From: Clostridiales bacterium
GTDB taxonomy: Bacteria > Bacillota > Clostridia > Christensenellales > UBA1242
Length of the DNA: 64,000 nucleotides
Reading direction: 5' to 3'
Assembly (NCBI GenBank): GCA_918292005.1
Contig: CAKJZJ010000002.1
Span: forward strand, 1-64,000
Of the stretch, positions 56,212 to 63,865 are shown piece by piece (positions within the stretch are counted from its first letter, which is position 1; each line of letters starts with the position of its first letter). The notes beneath the pieces were generated by a model. That model ran no database searches. It was not told where the DNA came from and was given only the letters and a program-made list of their open reading frames with translations. The translations under genes were made by a program, and so were the position numbers.

Positions 56212-56781
56212 CTACTCTTCATTGCAAGATTTTGCTATATCGGAAATCTTATTCAATATCATCGAGTTATTCTCAACACTCATCTCATCTGTGTTTAAAC
56301 ACAAAACCATATCTTTCTCTTTTAGTTGTGCATTAAGTTTTTTAAATATGTATTTGGCTTGTGCTATTGGATTACTCTCATTAAAGTCCCCCTTTAACAT
56401 TTCAGAAGCACTGCCACCTCCAACTAAAAATAGTACAGCCCTTTTAGGATTGAATGAATGTTTATAATTCAAATTAACTTTATTATTATACAAAAAATTA
56501 AATCTACTTATCAAACTCAACATAGGGCCTGGAAGATTAGACATATAAATTGGACTTGCAATTACAATTATATGATAATCGTCCAATAATAATTTTGAAA
56601 AATCATCATTTATACAACATTTTTTATGCATTGTGCAATAACCACAATCTAGACAAGGCGAAAGATTTTTAAAAGGATTTATTATATCAATTTCTCCTTT
56701 AAAATTTTTAGTAAATTCATTAATCATTACTGCAGTATTTCCATTTGCTTTTGGACTGCCATTTATAATCAAACATTTCAT
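56212..56781 (-). CDS. NADPH-dependent FMN reductase / flavodoxin-fold protein
   Basis: 189 residues. LIINGSPKANGNTAVMINEF is the FMN-phosphate loop. A Cys-rich loop CLDCGYCTMHKKCC follows near residues 43-56, as in iron-sulfur flavoproteins and multimeric flavodoxin WrbA-type proteins. VIASPIYMSNLPGPMLSLISRF binds the flavin ring. Likely an electron-transfer oxidoreductase. GAGG lies before the ATG. Confidence 0.85.
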   Translation of the reverse strand: MKCLIINGSPKANGNTAVMINEFTKNFKGEIDIINPFKNLSPCLDCGYCTMHKKCCINDDFSKLLLDDYHIIVIASPIYMSNLPGPMLSLISRFNFLYNNKVNLNYKHSFNPKRAVLFLVGGGSASEMLKGDFNESNPIAQAKYIFKKLNAQLKEKDMVLCLNTDEMSVENNSMILNKISDIAKSCNEE

Positions 56782-56842
56782 TTATAATTTTCCTCTAACT
56801 GATTTTATCATATATTTCTCTATTTTTTATAATTTTTTTATA

Positions 56843-56875
56843 AAAAAAACAAGCAGAGTTAAATTTTACTCTGCT
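56843..56875 (-). terminator. Terminator A, within the first ftsW-tail remnant
   Basis: An 8-bp stem AGCAGAGT/ACTCTGCT (56852-56859 with 56868-56875), with eight T downstream on the minus strand. It overlaps the stop codon of the ftsW-like reading frame, as the terminator of the intact ftsW does. Confidence 0.8.
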
Positions 56876-56988
56876 TACTTATATTCAGCACTACTCCTAT
56901 CGCACTCATAAAAACCACGAGCGAAGTTGAGCCAGCGCTGATAAACGGAAGCGGAAGCCCAGTGGAATCGAGCCTATTATGAACTGTT
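56859..56988 (-). pseudogene. Decayed copy of the ftsW 3' end (remnant A)
   Basis: The last 33 codons read GLPLPFISAGSTSLVVFM + SAIGVVLNISKQSKI, against GIPMPFVSAGGTSLSVFM + GAIGVVLNISKQSKV at the end of the intact ftsW (26 of 33 identical). Upstream of this a one-base deletion and further decay break the frame, though similarity continues to about 56988. The DNA is clearly diverged, so it is not a recent duplication. It directly follows the stop of the 136-residue gene. Confidence 0.85.
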
Positions 56989-57397
56989 ATAGCACTGAAA
57001 TTTTTGTCAAATCATTTCCTATAATAGTTGGATTGAATCCAATTAATTCATCTTTCAACATATTGTTAGGAATATCGTTTACAAAATAAATTTTTTTATT
57101 CATTCTAAATGCATCATATATCTCAAGAAATGTGGCTCCACCAATGTAGTTTTCTTGCCCATTTTTGTTAAAATTGAGAACCAAAACTGCGTCCATGTTT
57201 TTTATTGTTTCTTCGGATTGCCTAAACATTTTAGCCTTAAAAATATGGTGCTCGGGCGTTCCCCTATATTTCGCCTCTGTTTCTGGTGCATTCCAGCAAT
57301 TTGGCATGAACACTTTGTGCCCTAAATTTTCTAGTTTTTGTTTGTAATCTTGCAATTTATCATAAAAAGCTTTACTGCAAATTAGTAATATCTTCAT
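56987..57397 (-). CDS. Nucleoside 2-deoxyribosyltransferase-like protein
   Basis: 136 residues with a Rossmann-like start ILLICSKAFYDKLQDYKQKLE and a segment DAVLVLNFNKNGQENYIGGATFLEIYDAF that resembles the catalytic part of the nucleoside 2-deoxyribosyltransferase fold (Glu in the FLEI stretch). Substrate unknown. AGGAG precedes the ATG. The last codons come from the repeat that begins ftsW remnant A (56985-57000), so the C-terminus was shaped by that junction. Confidence 0.65.
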   Translation of the reverse strand: MKILLICSKAFYDKLQDYKQKLENLGHKVFMPNCWNAPETEAKYRGTPEHHIFKAKMFRQSEETIKNMDAVLVLNFNKNGQENYIGGATFLEIYDAFRMNKKIYFVNDIPNNMLKDELIGFNPTIIGNDLTKISVL

Positions 57398-57454
57398 CTA
57401 TTTCTCCTATGTGGTAATTATAACATATAATACTTGATTATGCATCAAAATTTT

Positions 57455-57491
57455 TAAAAAATTAAAGCAGAGTCAAATTTTACTCTGCTTT
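57455..57491 (-). terminator. Terminator B, within the second ftsW-tail remnant
   Basis: A 10-bp stem (57464-57473 with 57482-57491), followed by T-rich sequence on the minus strand. It is closely related in sequence to terminator A. Confidence 0.75.
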
Positions 57492-57527
57492 GAATCGAAC
57501 CTGTTACAATTTGTTATTGCACTGAAA
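57478..57527 (-). pseudogene. Short decayed copy of the ftsW 3' end (remnant B)
   Basis: On the minus strand VTGSI is followed at once by QSRV, as if the piece between the ftsW codons for VTGSIP and SKQSKV had been deleted. The outer boundary TGTTAT-T-GCACTGAAA (57512-57527) matches that of remnant A (56985-57000) in 15 of 16 bases. It lies just downstream of the 184-residue gene. The assignment depends on the similarity to remnant A. Confidence 0.6.
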
Positions 57528-57530
57528 AAT

Positions 57531-58085
57531 TTAATATCCTGTGCGTATTTCATAAACCACTATATTTTCGTTATTTACACCAACAGAAATATCAAAACAC
57601 GCAAATTCGACTATAATATCAAACAATTGGTGTTTTGATACATATTCATAGATCTTGTCAAAACATGGTATTTCATCAATATATTTATCAAAGATATTGG
57701 TTTTAAAGTTATAATCCGGATTTTTAAGAGCATCACGAACGGAATAACTAGGGTTTTTGGAAAGAGTGCCAGCCACAAACCCATCCCTAGTAAAGAAAAT
57801 CTCTCCTACTAGCAACTGATTCTTTATGTAATTATAAGAACTTACATTTATAGAAAACTTCTCATAACCATATGTTTCTTTCAATAAATCATCTACTGTC
57901 ACTTTTAACTTAAAAACCCCTCCCGCTTTTGATTTATCTCTTATTGCATAATATTCTGCAGGGTATTTTTTTATAAAATCTTTAATCAAATCTTGCTGTC
58001 CTTGCTTAAAGATTTTTTCTGGAAATCTATTAAGATTTAACTCCACAATCTTATTGTAGCTTTCTATTTTATTGTTTATTTGCAT
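57531..58085 (-). CDS. Orphan 184-residue protein downstream of ExoIII
   Basis: Starts MQINNKIESYNKIVELN at 58085 after GGAGATAT, overlapping the end of the ExoIII gene by about 17 bases, so the two are translationally coupled. It is a soluble alpha/beta protein with patches KYPAEYYAIRDKSKAGGVFKLKVTVDDLL in two parts (PAEYYAIRDKSKAGG, FKLKVTVDDLL) and a C-terminal VVYEIRTGY. No family recognised. It may act with the nuclease. Confidence 0.6.
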   Translation of the reverse strand: MQINNKIESYNKIVELNLNRFPEKIFKQGQQDLIKDFIKKYPAEYYAIRDKSKAGGVFKLKVTVDDLLKETYGYEKFSINVSSYNYIKNQLLVGEIFFTRDGFVAGTLSKNPSYSVRDALKNPDYNFKTNIFDKYIDEIPCFDKIYEYVSKHQLFDIIVEFACFDISVGVNNENIVVYEIRTGY

Positions 58086-58833
58086 ATATATCTCCAAAAT
58101 CAACCAAAATCGGTAAATGATCACTATATTCAAGATTTAAAATATTAGCAGATTGCACAATGCTAAACAACCTATCACTACAGTAAATATAGTCAAATCT
58201 AAACTTCCAACCGAAATCATCACCTAATATTCTTGACCTATATGATCTCCATGTTATTAAGAGTTCGTTATGATGTTTCTCTCTTAATATGTCCACAAAA
58301 TTACAATCAAATATCTTTTTCTGTAAAACCCTTTCCTCTTGCAAAAAGCCTGAATGATTTACACAAGATTTAGGATTTGTTAAATCCAATTCTGTTTGTG
58401 CAGTATTCATGTCTGCACAAATTATTACCGGTTTCTCTTTTTCTAAAAATGAAATATAATCTATAAATTTTTTAACAAACTTCAACTTTACATCTAAACG
58501 TGAACTGCCATTTGGAATATAAGCATTTACCAATTTAAAACTTCCAAAATCCAAAGTTATTACTCTGCCCTCTTCATCCAAAAACCCAAACCCAAACTTA
58601 ATTGACAATGGCTTAATTTTGGTTAAAACCATTGTCCCAGAATATCCTTTTTTATGTGCAGGATTGATTATTGTTTGATATCCACAATCTTTAAATATTT
58701 CTGCACACACATCTTTGTTTGCCCTAATTTCTTGAATACAAATTATATCTGCATGGACAGACCTAATCCAATCAACTATTCCATGTTTCATGGATGCCCT
58801 TGCACCATTAATATTATATGTCACAATCTTCAT
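58069..58833 (-). CDS. Exodeoxyribonuclease III / AP endonuclease family
   Basis: 254 residues with the full set of ExoIII motifs: MKIVTYNINGARA, IICIQEIRA (catalytic Glu), VIICADMNTAQTELDL (Asp/Asn), FRFDYIYCSDRLF and the terminal YSDHLPILVDF (Asp-His). It cuts DNA at abasic sites. ATG at 58833 is preceded by an extended -10 box (TGG-TACAAT) six bases away and no ribosome-binding site, so the mRNA is probably leaderless. First gene downstream of ftsW. Confidence 0.9.
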   Translation of the reverse strand: MKIVTYNINGARASMKHGIVDWIRSVHADIICIQEIRANKDVCAEIFKDCGYQTIINPAHKKGYSGTMVLTKIKPLSIKFGFGFLDEEGRVITLDFGSFKLVNAYIPNGSSRLDVKLKFVKKFIDYISFLEKEKPVIICADMNTAQTELDLTNPKSCVNHSGFLQEERVLQKKIFDCNFVDILREKHHNELLITWRSYRSRILGDDFGWKFRFDYIYCSDRLFSIVQSANILNLEYSDHLPILVDFGDIYANKQ

Positions 58834-58839
58834 GATTTC

Positions 58840-58845
58840 ATTGTA
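58840..58845 (-). promoter_or_regulatory. Extended -10 box, leaderless start of ExoIII gene
   Basis: TGG-TACAAT on the minus strand, six bases before the ATG at 58833. No good -35. Confidence 0.5.
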
Positions 58846-58877
58846 CCACAAAATTAACTAACTTGTATCGTTTTTTT

Positions 58878-58910
58878 TCAAAAAAATTAAGCAAGGCGTT
58901 ACACCTTGCT
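58878..58910 (-). terminator. Terminator of ftsW
   Basis: A 7-bp stem AGCAAGG/CCTTGCT (58890-58896 with 58904-58910), T-run on the minus strand. The left arm on the transcript is the last ftsW codons. Confidence 0.8.
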
Positions 58911-59993
58911 TTGTTTACTTATATTCAGCACCACCCCTATCGCACCCATAAAGACACTGAGACTAGTGCCACCTGCACTCACAAATGGCATAGGTATTCC
59001 AGTTGGTGGGATCGAGCCTGTAACCACTGCTATATTGATAAGTAATTGTATGGCTATTACAGATATTATTCCACAAGACATATATGTACCCAGTCTATCT
59101 CTAGCATTTAGCGATATGAGTATGCCCAGGGCTATGATAGTAATGTACACACCTATCACCAGAATAGCACCTATTAGCCCCAATTCTTCACCGATAATAG
59201 AAAATATAAAGTCACTCTCGGCAAATGGCAAAAATAAGTATTTCTGCCTACTATTGAATAATCCCACACCAAAAAGGCCACCTGCGCCCAGAGAATATAA
59301 TGACTGGATGAGCTGATAGCCTTCTTCTTTTGGATTTGCCCACGGATTTATAAAGGCTATTAGTCTAGCAAATCTATACGGCTCTATCACAATAAGTCCA
59401 ATGGCTATAAGGATGGCAGGAATGGCTAGTAGTACGAAATGTCTAGCAGATATACCACCAATAAATAGCATTACTACCATAACCAGTCCTACACACATAG
59501 TAACACTCATATTTGGCTCTAGTATTATAAGCAAACACATCACTCCACCCACGCACAATATGGGTAGAATTCCTTTGAATTTTTTGGTCTCGGTATAATT
59601 TTTAGACAGATAACATGCAGAGAATATTACAAAGCCAAATTTCGCCACTTCGCTACTCTGCAGATTTATACCTGCGAAACCTATCCAACGTCTAGCACCA
59701 TTGGCAGACACCCCTACACCAGGGACAAATACCAGTAGTAGCAGTAGTATGGATATGCCCACCAAATACCAACGAAATTTATAATATCTATGATAATCAA
59801 AATTGGCAGTAAAAATAAGCATAGCCAGACCTAGCAAAAAGCCTAGAAACTGCTTTTTGACAAAGTGCATACTATCTGAAAATAACACACTACTAGAATA
59901 TGAACTCGCACTATATATCATTACCATACCAAATAGGCACAAAAATAGCACAAGAGATATTAGCATAATATTTCTAGATTTAGATTTTTGCAT
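58899..59993 (-). CDS. ftsW: Septal peptidoglycan polymerase FtsW (SEDS family; SpoVE-like)
   Basis: 364 residues with about ten transmembrane helices. GVGVSANGARRWIGFAGINLQSSEVAKF is the SEDS signature (here GVSANGARRWI and LQSSEVAKF), and GSIPPTGIPMPFVSAGGTS is the closing block. It polymerises glycan strands from lipid II together with the class B PBP. In spore formers a paralogue, SpoVE, makes the cortex; the two cannot be told apart by sequence. It follows murD. murG is not downstream as usual. Confidence 0.93.
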   Translation of the reverse strand: MQKSKSRNIMLISLVLFLCLFGMVMIYSASSYSSSVLFSDSMHFVKKQFLGFLLGLAMLIFTANFDYHRYYKFRWYLVGISILLLLLVFVPGVGVSANGARRWIGFAGINLQSSEVAKFGFVIFSACYLSKNYTETKKFKGILPILCVGGVMCLLIILEPNMSVTMCVGLVMVVMLFIGGISARHFVLLAIPAILIAIGLIVIEPYRFARLIAFINPWANPKEEGYQLIQSLYSLGAGGLFGVGLFNSRQKYLFLPFAESDFIFSIIGEELGLIGAILVIGVYITIIALGILISLNARDRLGTYMSCGIISVIAIQLLINIAVVTGSIPPTGIPMPFVSAGGTSLSVFMGAIGVVLNISKQSKV

Positions 59994-61296
59994 TTGACAT
60001 TTCCTTTACAATATCTGCAAAAGCATCTCCACGCTCGGCATACGAGTGAAATTCATCAAAACTAGCACAAGCAGGAGAAAGCAGTATAATATTATGCTCG
60101 GTAGCATACTGACATGCAGCACGTACAGCATCAAAAAATGATTTATATTGTACAATACTATCGTAAGAGCAACGTTTGGCTGAAGACATGATTTTTTTCC
60201 TAGCACTACCGAAAGCGAATACTCTAATTATCTTGGTGCCATATTTAGTAAAAATCGCATCAAAATTTAGATTTTTATCTTTGCCACCTAGCAAAAGTAC
60301 CACACCATCTCCTACACATGATAGTGCATTCATAGTGCTATGAATATTGGTACTTTTGCTATCGTCAATATATTTCACTCCACCACACTCTCGCACCGTC
60401 TGCAGTCTATGTGGCGCAGGCTGAAATTGCTTCACAGCACTCACTATGGCGTCTCTGTCACATTTGGCAAGAATTCCCACTAGAATAGCTGCCAAAATAT
60501 CTTCTAATACGATTACATTGGCGCCTAAATCATCTACACTAATTATCTCGCCCGTCATCCTAGATATGCTTGAGTAAATTTTGCCATTACGTACATACAC
60601 ACCATGTACTTTTTCATATTTGGATATGTAATATTTTTTAGCCAAAATATTCTCTGTCTTGGACATCAATAATTGGTCATCTGCATTTAATACTACTATA
60701 GATTTTTCATTACAATTTTTTAGCAGACCTAATTTGCACTTTACATAATTATCAAAAGTTTTGTGCCTATCTATGTGATCTTCGGCAATATTAAGAATTA
60801 CCGATATATATGGTCTAAATAGATTGGTAGTTTCTAATTGAAAAGAACTAACTTCACACACTAGATAATCATAATCCACACCATAGGCAAGGCTCAGTGG
60901 TTTGCCTATATTACCATATGCTGCTGTACAATATTTGGTGGCTAGGATATCTGCAACCAGTGATGTGGTAGTAGTCTTGCCATTGGTACCTGTAATAGCC
61001 ACTATAGGAGATGATGTAAACCAATAACCAAATTCTAATTCGCCAATAATTTTGATACCCATTCTCTCTGCATAAACTAGATATTTATTGTAAACCGATA
61101 TCCCAGGAGACACGACAATCAAATCAAAATTTCTAATAAATTTATGTGATAGATGAGATATATATTTACCACCATCAATTTTTTTTGCACCATCGTAAAT
61201 GGTATAGTTGACACCGATTTTTTTACACACAGACTCCACTGCTTGACCACTAGCACCATAGCCCATTATTAAAATATTTTCATAATCAAAATCCAT
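59980..61296 (-). CDS. murD: UDP-N-acetylmuramoyl-alanine--D-glutamate ligase
   Basis: 438 residues. GYGASGQAVESV is the N-terminal nucleotide fold, VAITGTNGKTTTTSLVADIL near 108-127 the P-loop, NIAEDHIDRHKTFDNYVKCK the central Mur ligase block, and DDSKSTNIHSTMNAL the C-terminal motif. It adds D-Glu to UDP-MurNAc-L-Ala. GTAGGTG precedes the ATG. The end overlaps the ftsW start by 14 bases. Confidence 0.96.
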   Translation of the reverse strand: MDFDYENILIMGYGASGQAVESVCKKIGVNYTIYDGAKKIDGGKYISHLSHKFIRNFDLIVVSPGISVYNKYLVYAERMGIKIIGELEFGYWFTSSPIVAITGTNGKTTTTSLVADILATKYCTAAYGNIGKPLSLAYGVDYDYLVCEVSSFQLETTNLFRPYISVILNIAEDHIDRHKTFDNYVKCKLGLLKNCNEKSIVVLNADDQLLMSKTENILAKKYYISKYEKVHGVYVRNGKIYSSISRMTGEIISVDDLGANVIVLEDILAAILVGILAKCDRDAIVSAVKQFQPAPHRLQTVRECGGVKYIDDSKSTNIHSTMNALSCVGDGVVLLLGGKDKNLNFDAIFTKYGTKIIRVFAFGSARKKIMSSAKRCSYDSIVQYKSFFDAVRAACQYATEHNIILLSPACASFDEFHSYAERGDAFADIVKEMSNAKI

Positions 61297-61303
61297 ATCA
61301 CAC

Positions 61304-62284
61304 CTACAAATACAACGTTATTGTCAAAATACCTATTATTAATGTCACTATTATATATATTGTGACAACTTTGTTTTCATTACAATATTGTTCGAAATGA
61401 TGATGAAGTGGAGCCATTTTAAATATTCTTTTATGCGTGAGTTTATAATAAGACACCTGAATTATAACACTGAGTACTGTTAGCACATACGCAATACCAA
61501 CGATGCATATTAGTAGATAATTTTGAGTAAGTACCACCATAGATGCCAAATATCCACCTATCGCCAATGAACCAGTATCACCCATGAATACTTTAGCCGG
61601 ATAACCATTGTAACACAAAAATCCTAGTAGTCCACCCACAACACCCATTGATACTATATTTAGATGTTCCATCTCGCTATATAGTGCCCCACTCCAATTC
61701 CTAGATATGAGAAAAAATATCACAGTCAGGACTATTATTACCACACTACTTACACCTGCACATAGTCCATCTAGACCATCTATTAGATTGACACCATTGA
61801 CAACTGCCAAATAGACGAATATTACAAATGGTATTATCCAAAATCCAATATCGATAGTTGCATCACTAAAGGGAATACTAATGAGCCCGCCATTCATCTT
61901 TGAGAAATATACAAAAAGTGCAATCGCAATAGAAATACCTAATTGTCCAACTATTTTTTGATATGGTTTCAACCCTTCATTTTGATGATATTTTACCTTG
62001 ATATAATCGTCCAAAAATCCCACTATACCAAAAAATAATAGAGACAATATCGAAATAGTAGCAAACGTATTTTCTTTACCAAAAAAGATAAAATAACCTA
62101 TAACTGCAGACACAATAAAAATGATACCACCCATAGTAGGTGTACCAGCCTTGGTCTTGTGCTTTTCCACATATATAAGTATATTCTGACCGAATTTAAT
62201 TTTATGCAACCACCTAATAATATATGGTGCAATTACAACCGACACGACGAAACATATTATTAGGTTTATGAGACCATATTTCAT
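61304..62284 (-). CDS. mraY: Phospho-N-acetylmuramoyl-pentapeptide transferase
   Basis: 326 residues, ten predicted transmembrane helices. HKTKAGTPTMGG, GFLDDYIKVKYHQNEGL, NGVNLIDGLDGLCAG (catalytic Asp residues) and MAPLHHHFEQ are the MraY hallmarks. It makes lipid I. The ATG at 62284 comes four bases after the murE stop, with a GGA before it; a TTG at 62299 is the alternative. murF is usually found between murE and mraY but is absent. Confidence 0.96.
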   Translation of the reverse strand: MKYGLINLIICFVVSVVIAPYIIRWLHKIKFGQNILIYVEKHKTKAGTPTMGGIIFIVSAVIGYFIFFGKENTFATISILSLLFFGIVGFLDDYIKVKYHQNEGLKPYQKIVGQLGISIAIALFVYFSKMNGGLISIPFSDATIDIGFWIIPFVIFVYLAVVNGVNLIDGLDGLCAGVSSVVIIVLTVIFFLISRNWSGALYSEMEHLNIVSMGVVGGLLGFLCYNGYPAKVFMGDTGSLAIGGYLASMVVLTQNYLLICIVGIAYVLTVLSVIIQVSYYKLTHKRIFKMAPLHHHFEQYCNENKVVTIYIIVTLIIGILTITLYL

Positions 62285-62288
62285 AGTA

Positions 62289-63722
62289 CTATTTTCCAAT
62301 TAGTTTTTTAACGACTGCTGTGTCGCTGTACTCCACCCTATCATTCCCTATAGTCTGAAAGTTCTCTGCACCTTTGCCAAGGATTACCAATGTATCACCA
62401 TTGGACATAATATCATAGGCATACATAATAGCATTACATCTATCTTCTATACATTCATATTGAGTTGTAATGCCCTTAATCATATCGCGCATAATATCTT
62501 CAAAAGGTACTACACCACGATTGTCTGTGGTTATGATTATTTTATCTGCATATCTATCTACAGCTCTGGACATCGCTACACGTTTGGCAGTATCACTATA
62601 TCCCACACAACCAAAAATCACTATCAGCCTTTTCTCACACCTAGGACGAATAAAGGAAAGAACTTTTTCTATACTATCAGGTGTATGCGCAAAATCTATA
62701 ATTAACCTTTTGCCATCTTTATAATAAACATTAAATCTGCCATCAATAGGTGGCATCGACTGCAAGCAATTTTTCATAGCGACCACACTGATACCCAGCA
62801 TTTTGCACACAGTCATAGCACCCAATATATTATAGACATTATACCTACCAAGCAAACCCGTCTGAATGGTCGCAATATCATCTAGAATATTAGCAGTAAA
62901 CTCCAACCCATCTAATGATTCCACTATATCTAGTGCAAAAGAATTTGCAGGAGATAAAAGCCCATAACTAATAGATGGGACTAGGGTATCATAGGCTAAT
63001 TTTTTACCATACGGATCATCTATATTTACCACACACTCATCCATATTTTTCGGAGAGAAATAATCCAGTTTGGTTTGCACATATTTATCCATAGAGCCAA
63101 AGAAATCTAGATGCTCAACACTAATATTAGTGAAGTCGACTATCCTATATCTAATGCCATACACTTTTTTATAAAATATCGCCTGAGCACTTATCTCCAT
63201 AACTACAGTATCTATACCCAACATTCTCATCTGGTAGAATACATAATGTAATTCTAAAGGGTCTGGCGTCGTAAAACAACTATCATGTCGAATATTGTCA
63301 AAATATATAAAGTTTGTGCCAATTATTCCTACATTTCTGCCAATACTTTTTAGAATATGAGATATTATCATTGTGGTCGATGTCTTACCAGACGTACCCA
63401 CCACACCAATCATTTCCATCTGGTCGCAGCATTTATTATAGAAATTTTTGGCCATGATACTCATAGCAATTCTAATATCTTTTACCACTACGACAGCAAT
63501 ATTGGGTACGTATACATCATGGTCCACAACAATACATTTTGCACCGCGAGACACAGCATCATCTATATAGTCTAAACCATTATATTTTTCTCCAGCAATA
63601 CATATAAAAATTGAATTTTTAACCACATCATTTGACTTATGTGTAATGCAATTTATATTATAATTTTTGAAATTATTTAGTTTCTTTACACGTACATTTT
63701 CTAGTATCTTTTTTAGTCTCAT
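62289..63722 (-). CDS. murE: UDP-N-acetylmuramoyl-tripeptide synthetase, MurE type
   Basis: 477 residues. The P-loop is GVVGTSGKTSTTMIIS near 108-123, FTNISVEHLDFFGSMDKYVQTK is the central Mur block, and GRFNVYYKDGKRLIIDFAHTPDS the C-terminal linker. It adds the third amino acid of the stem peptide. The usual specificity motif DNPR (for diaminopimelate) reads DNRG here (TTDNRGVVPFED), so the substrate is uncertain. A GGAG site is nine bases before the ATG. First gene of murE-mraY-murD-ftsW. Confidence 0.93.
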   Translation of the reverse strand: MRLKKILENVRVKKLNNFKNYNINCITHKSNDVVKNSIFICIAGEKYNGLDYIDDAVSRGAKCIVVDHDVYVPNIAVVVVKDIRIAMSIMAKNFYNKCCDQMEMIGVVGTSGKTSTTMIISHILKSIGRNVGIIGTNFIYFDNIRHDSCFTTPDPLELHYVFYQMRMLGIDTVVMEISAQAIFYKKVYGIRYRIVDFTNISVEHLDFFGSMDKYVQTKLDYFSPKNMDECVVNIDDPYGKKLAYDTLVPSISYGLLSPANSFALDIVESLDGLEFTANILDDIATIQTGLLGRYNVYNILGAMTVCKMLGISVVAMKNCLQSMPPIDGRFNVYYKDGKRLIIDFAHTPDSIEKVLSFIRPRCEKRLIVIFGCVGYSDTAKRVAMSRAVDRYADKIIITTDNRGVVPFEDIMRDMIKGITTQYECIEDRCNAIMYAYDIMSNGDTLVILGKGAENFQTIGNDRVEYSDTAVVKKLIGK

Positions 63723-63823
63723 ACCTGCTCCAATTTTTATTATTTTATCATAAGTATTTTTTCATTAGACTAGTTCTACATTTTTAGTCATTCTTTGCAT
63801 ATAACAATACTCTCATTAACGAC

Positions 63824-63859
63824 AAAAAAATCTTGTATGTTCATCATTCATACAAGATT
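63824..63859 (-). terminator. Terminator of the penicillin-binding protein gene
   Basis: An 11-bp perfect stem (63829-63839 with 63849-63859), T-run on the minus strand. It separates the PBP gene from murE. Confidence 0.85.
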
Positions 63860-63865
63860 TTATTT

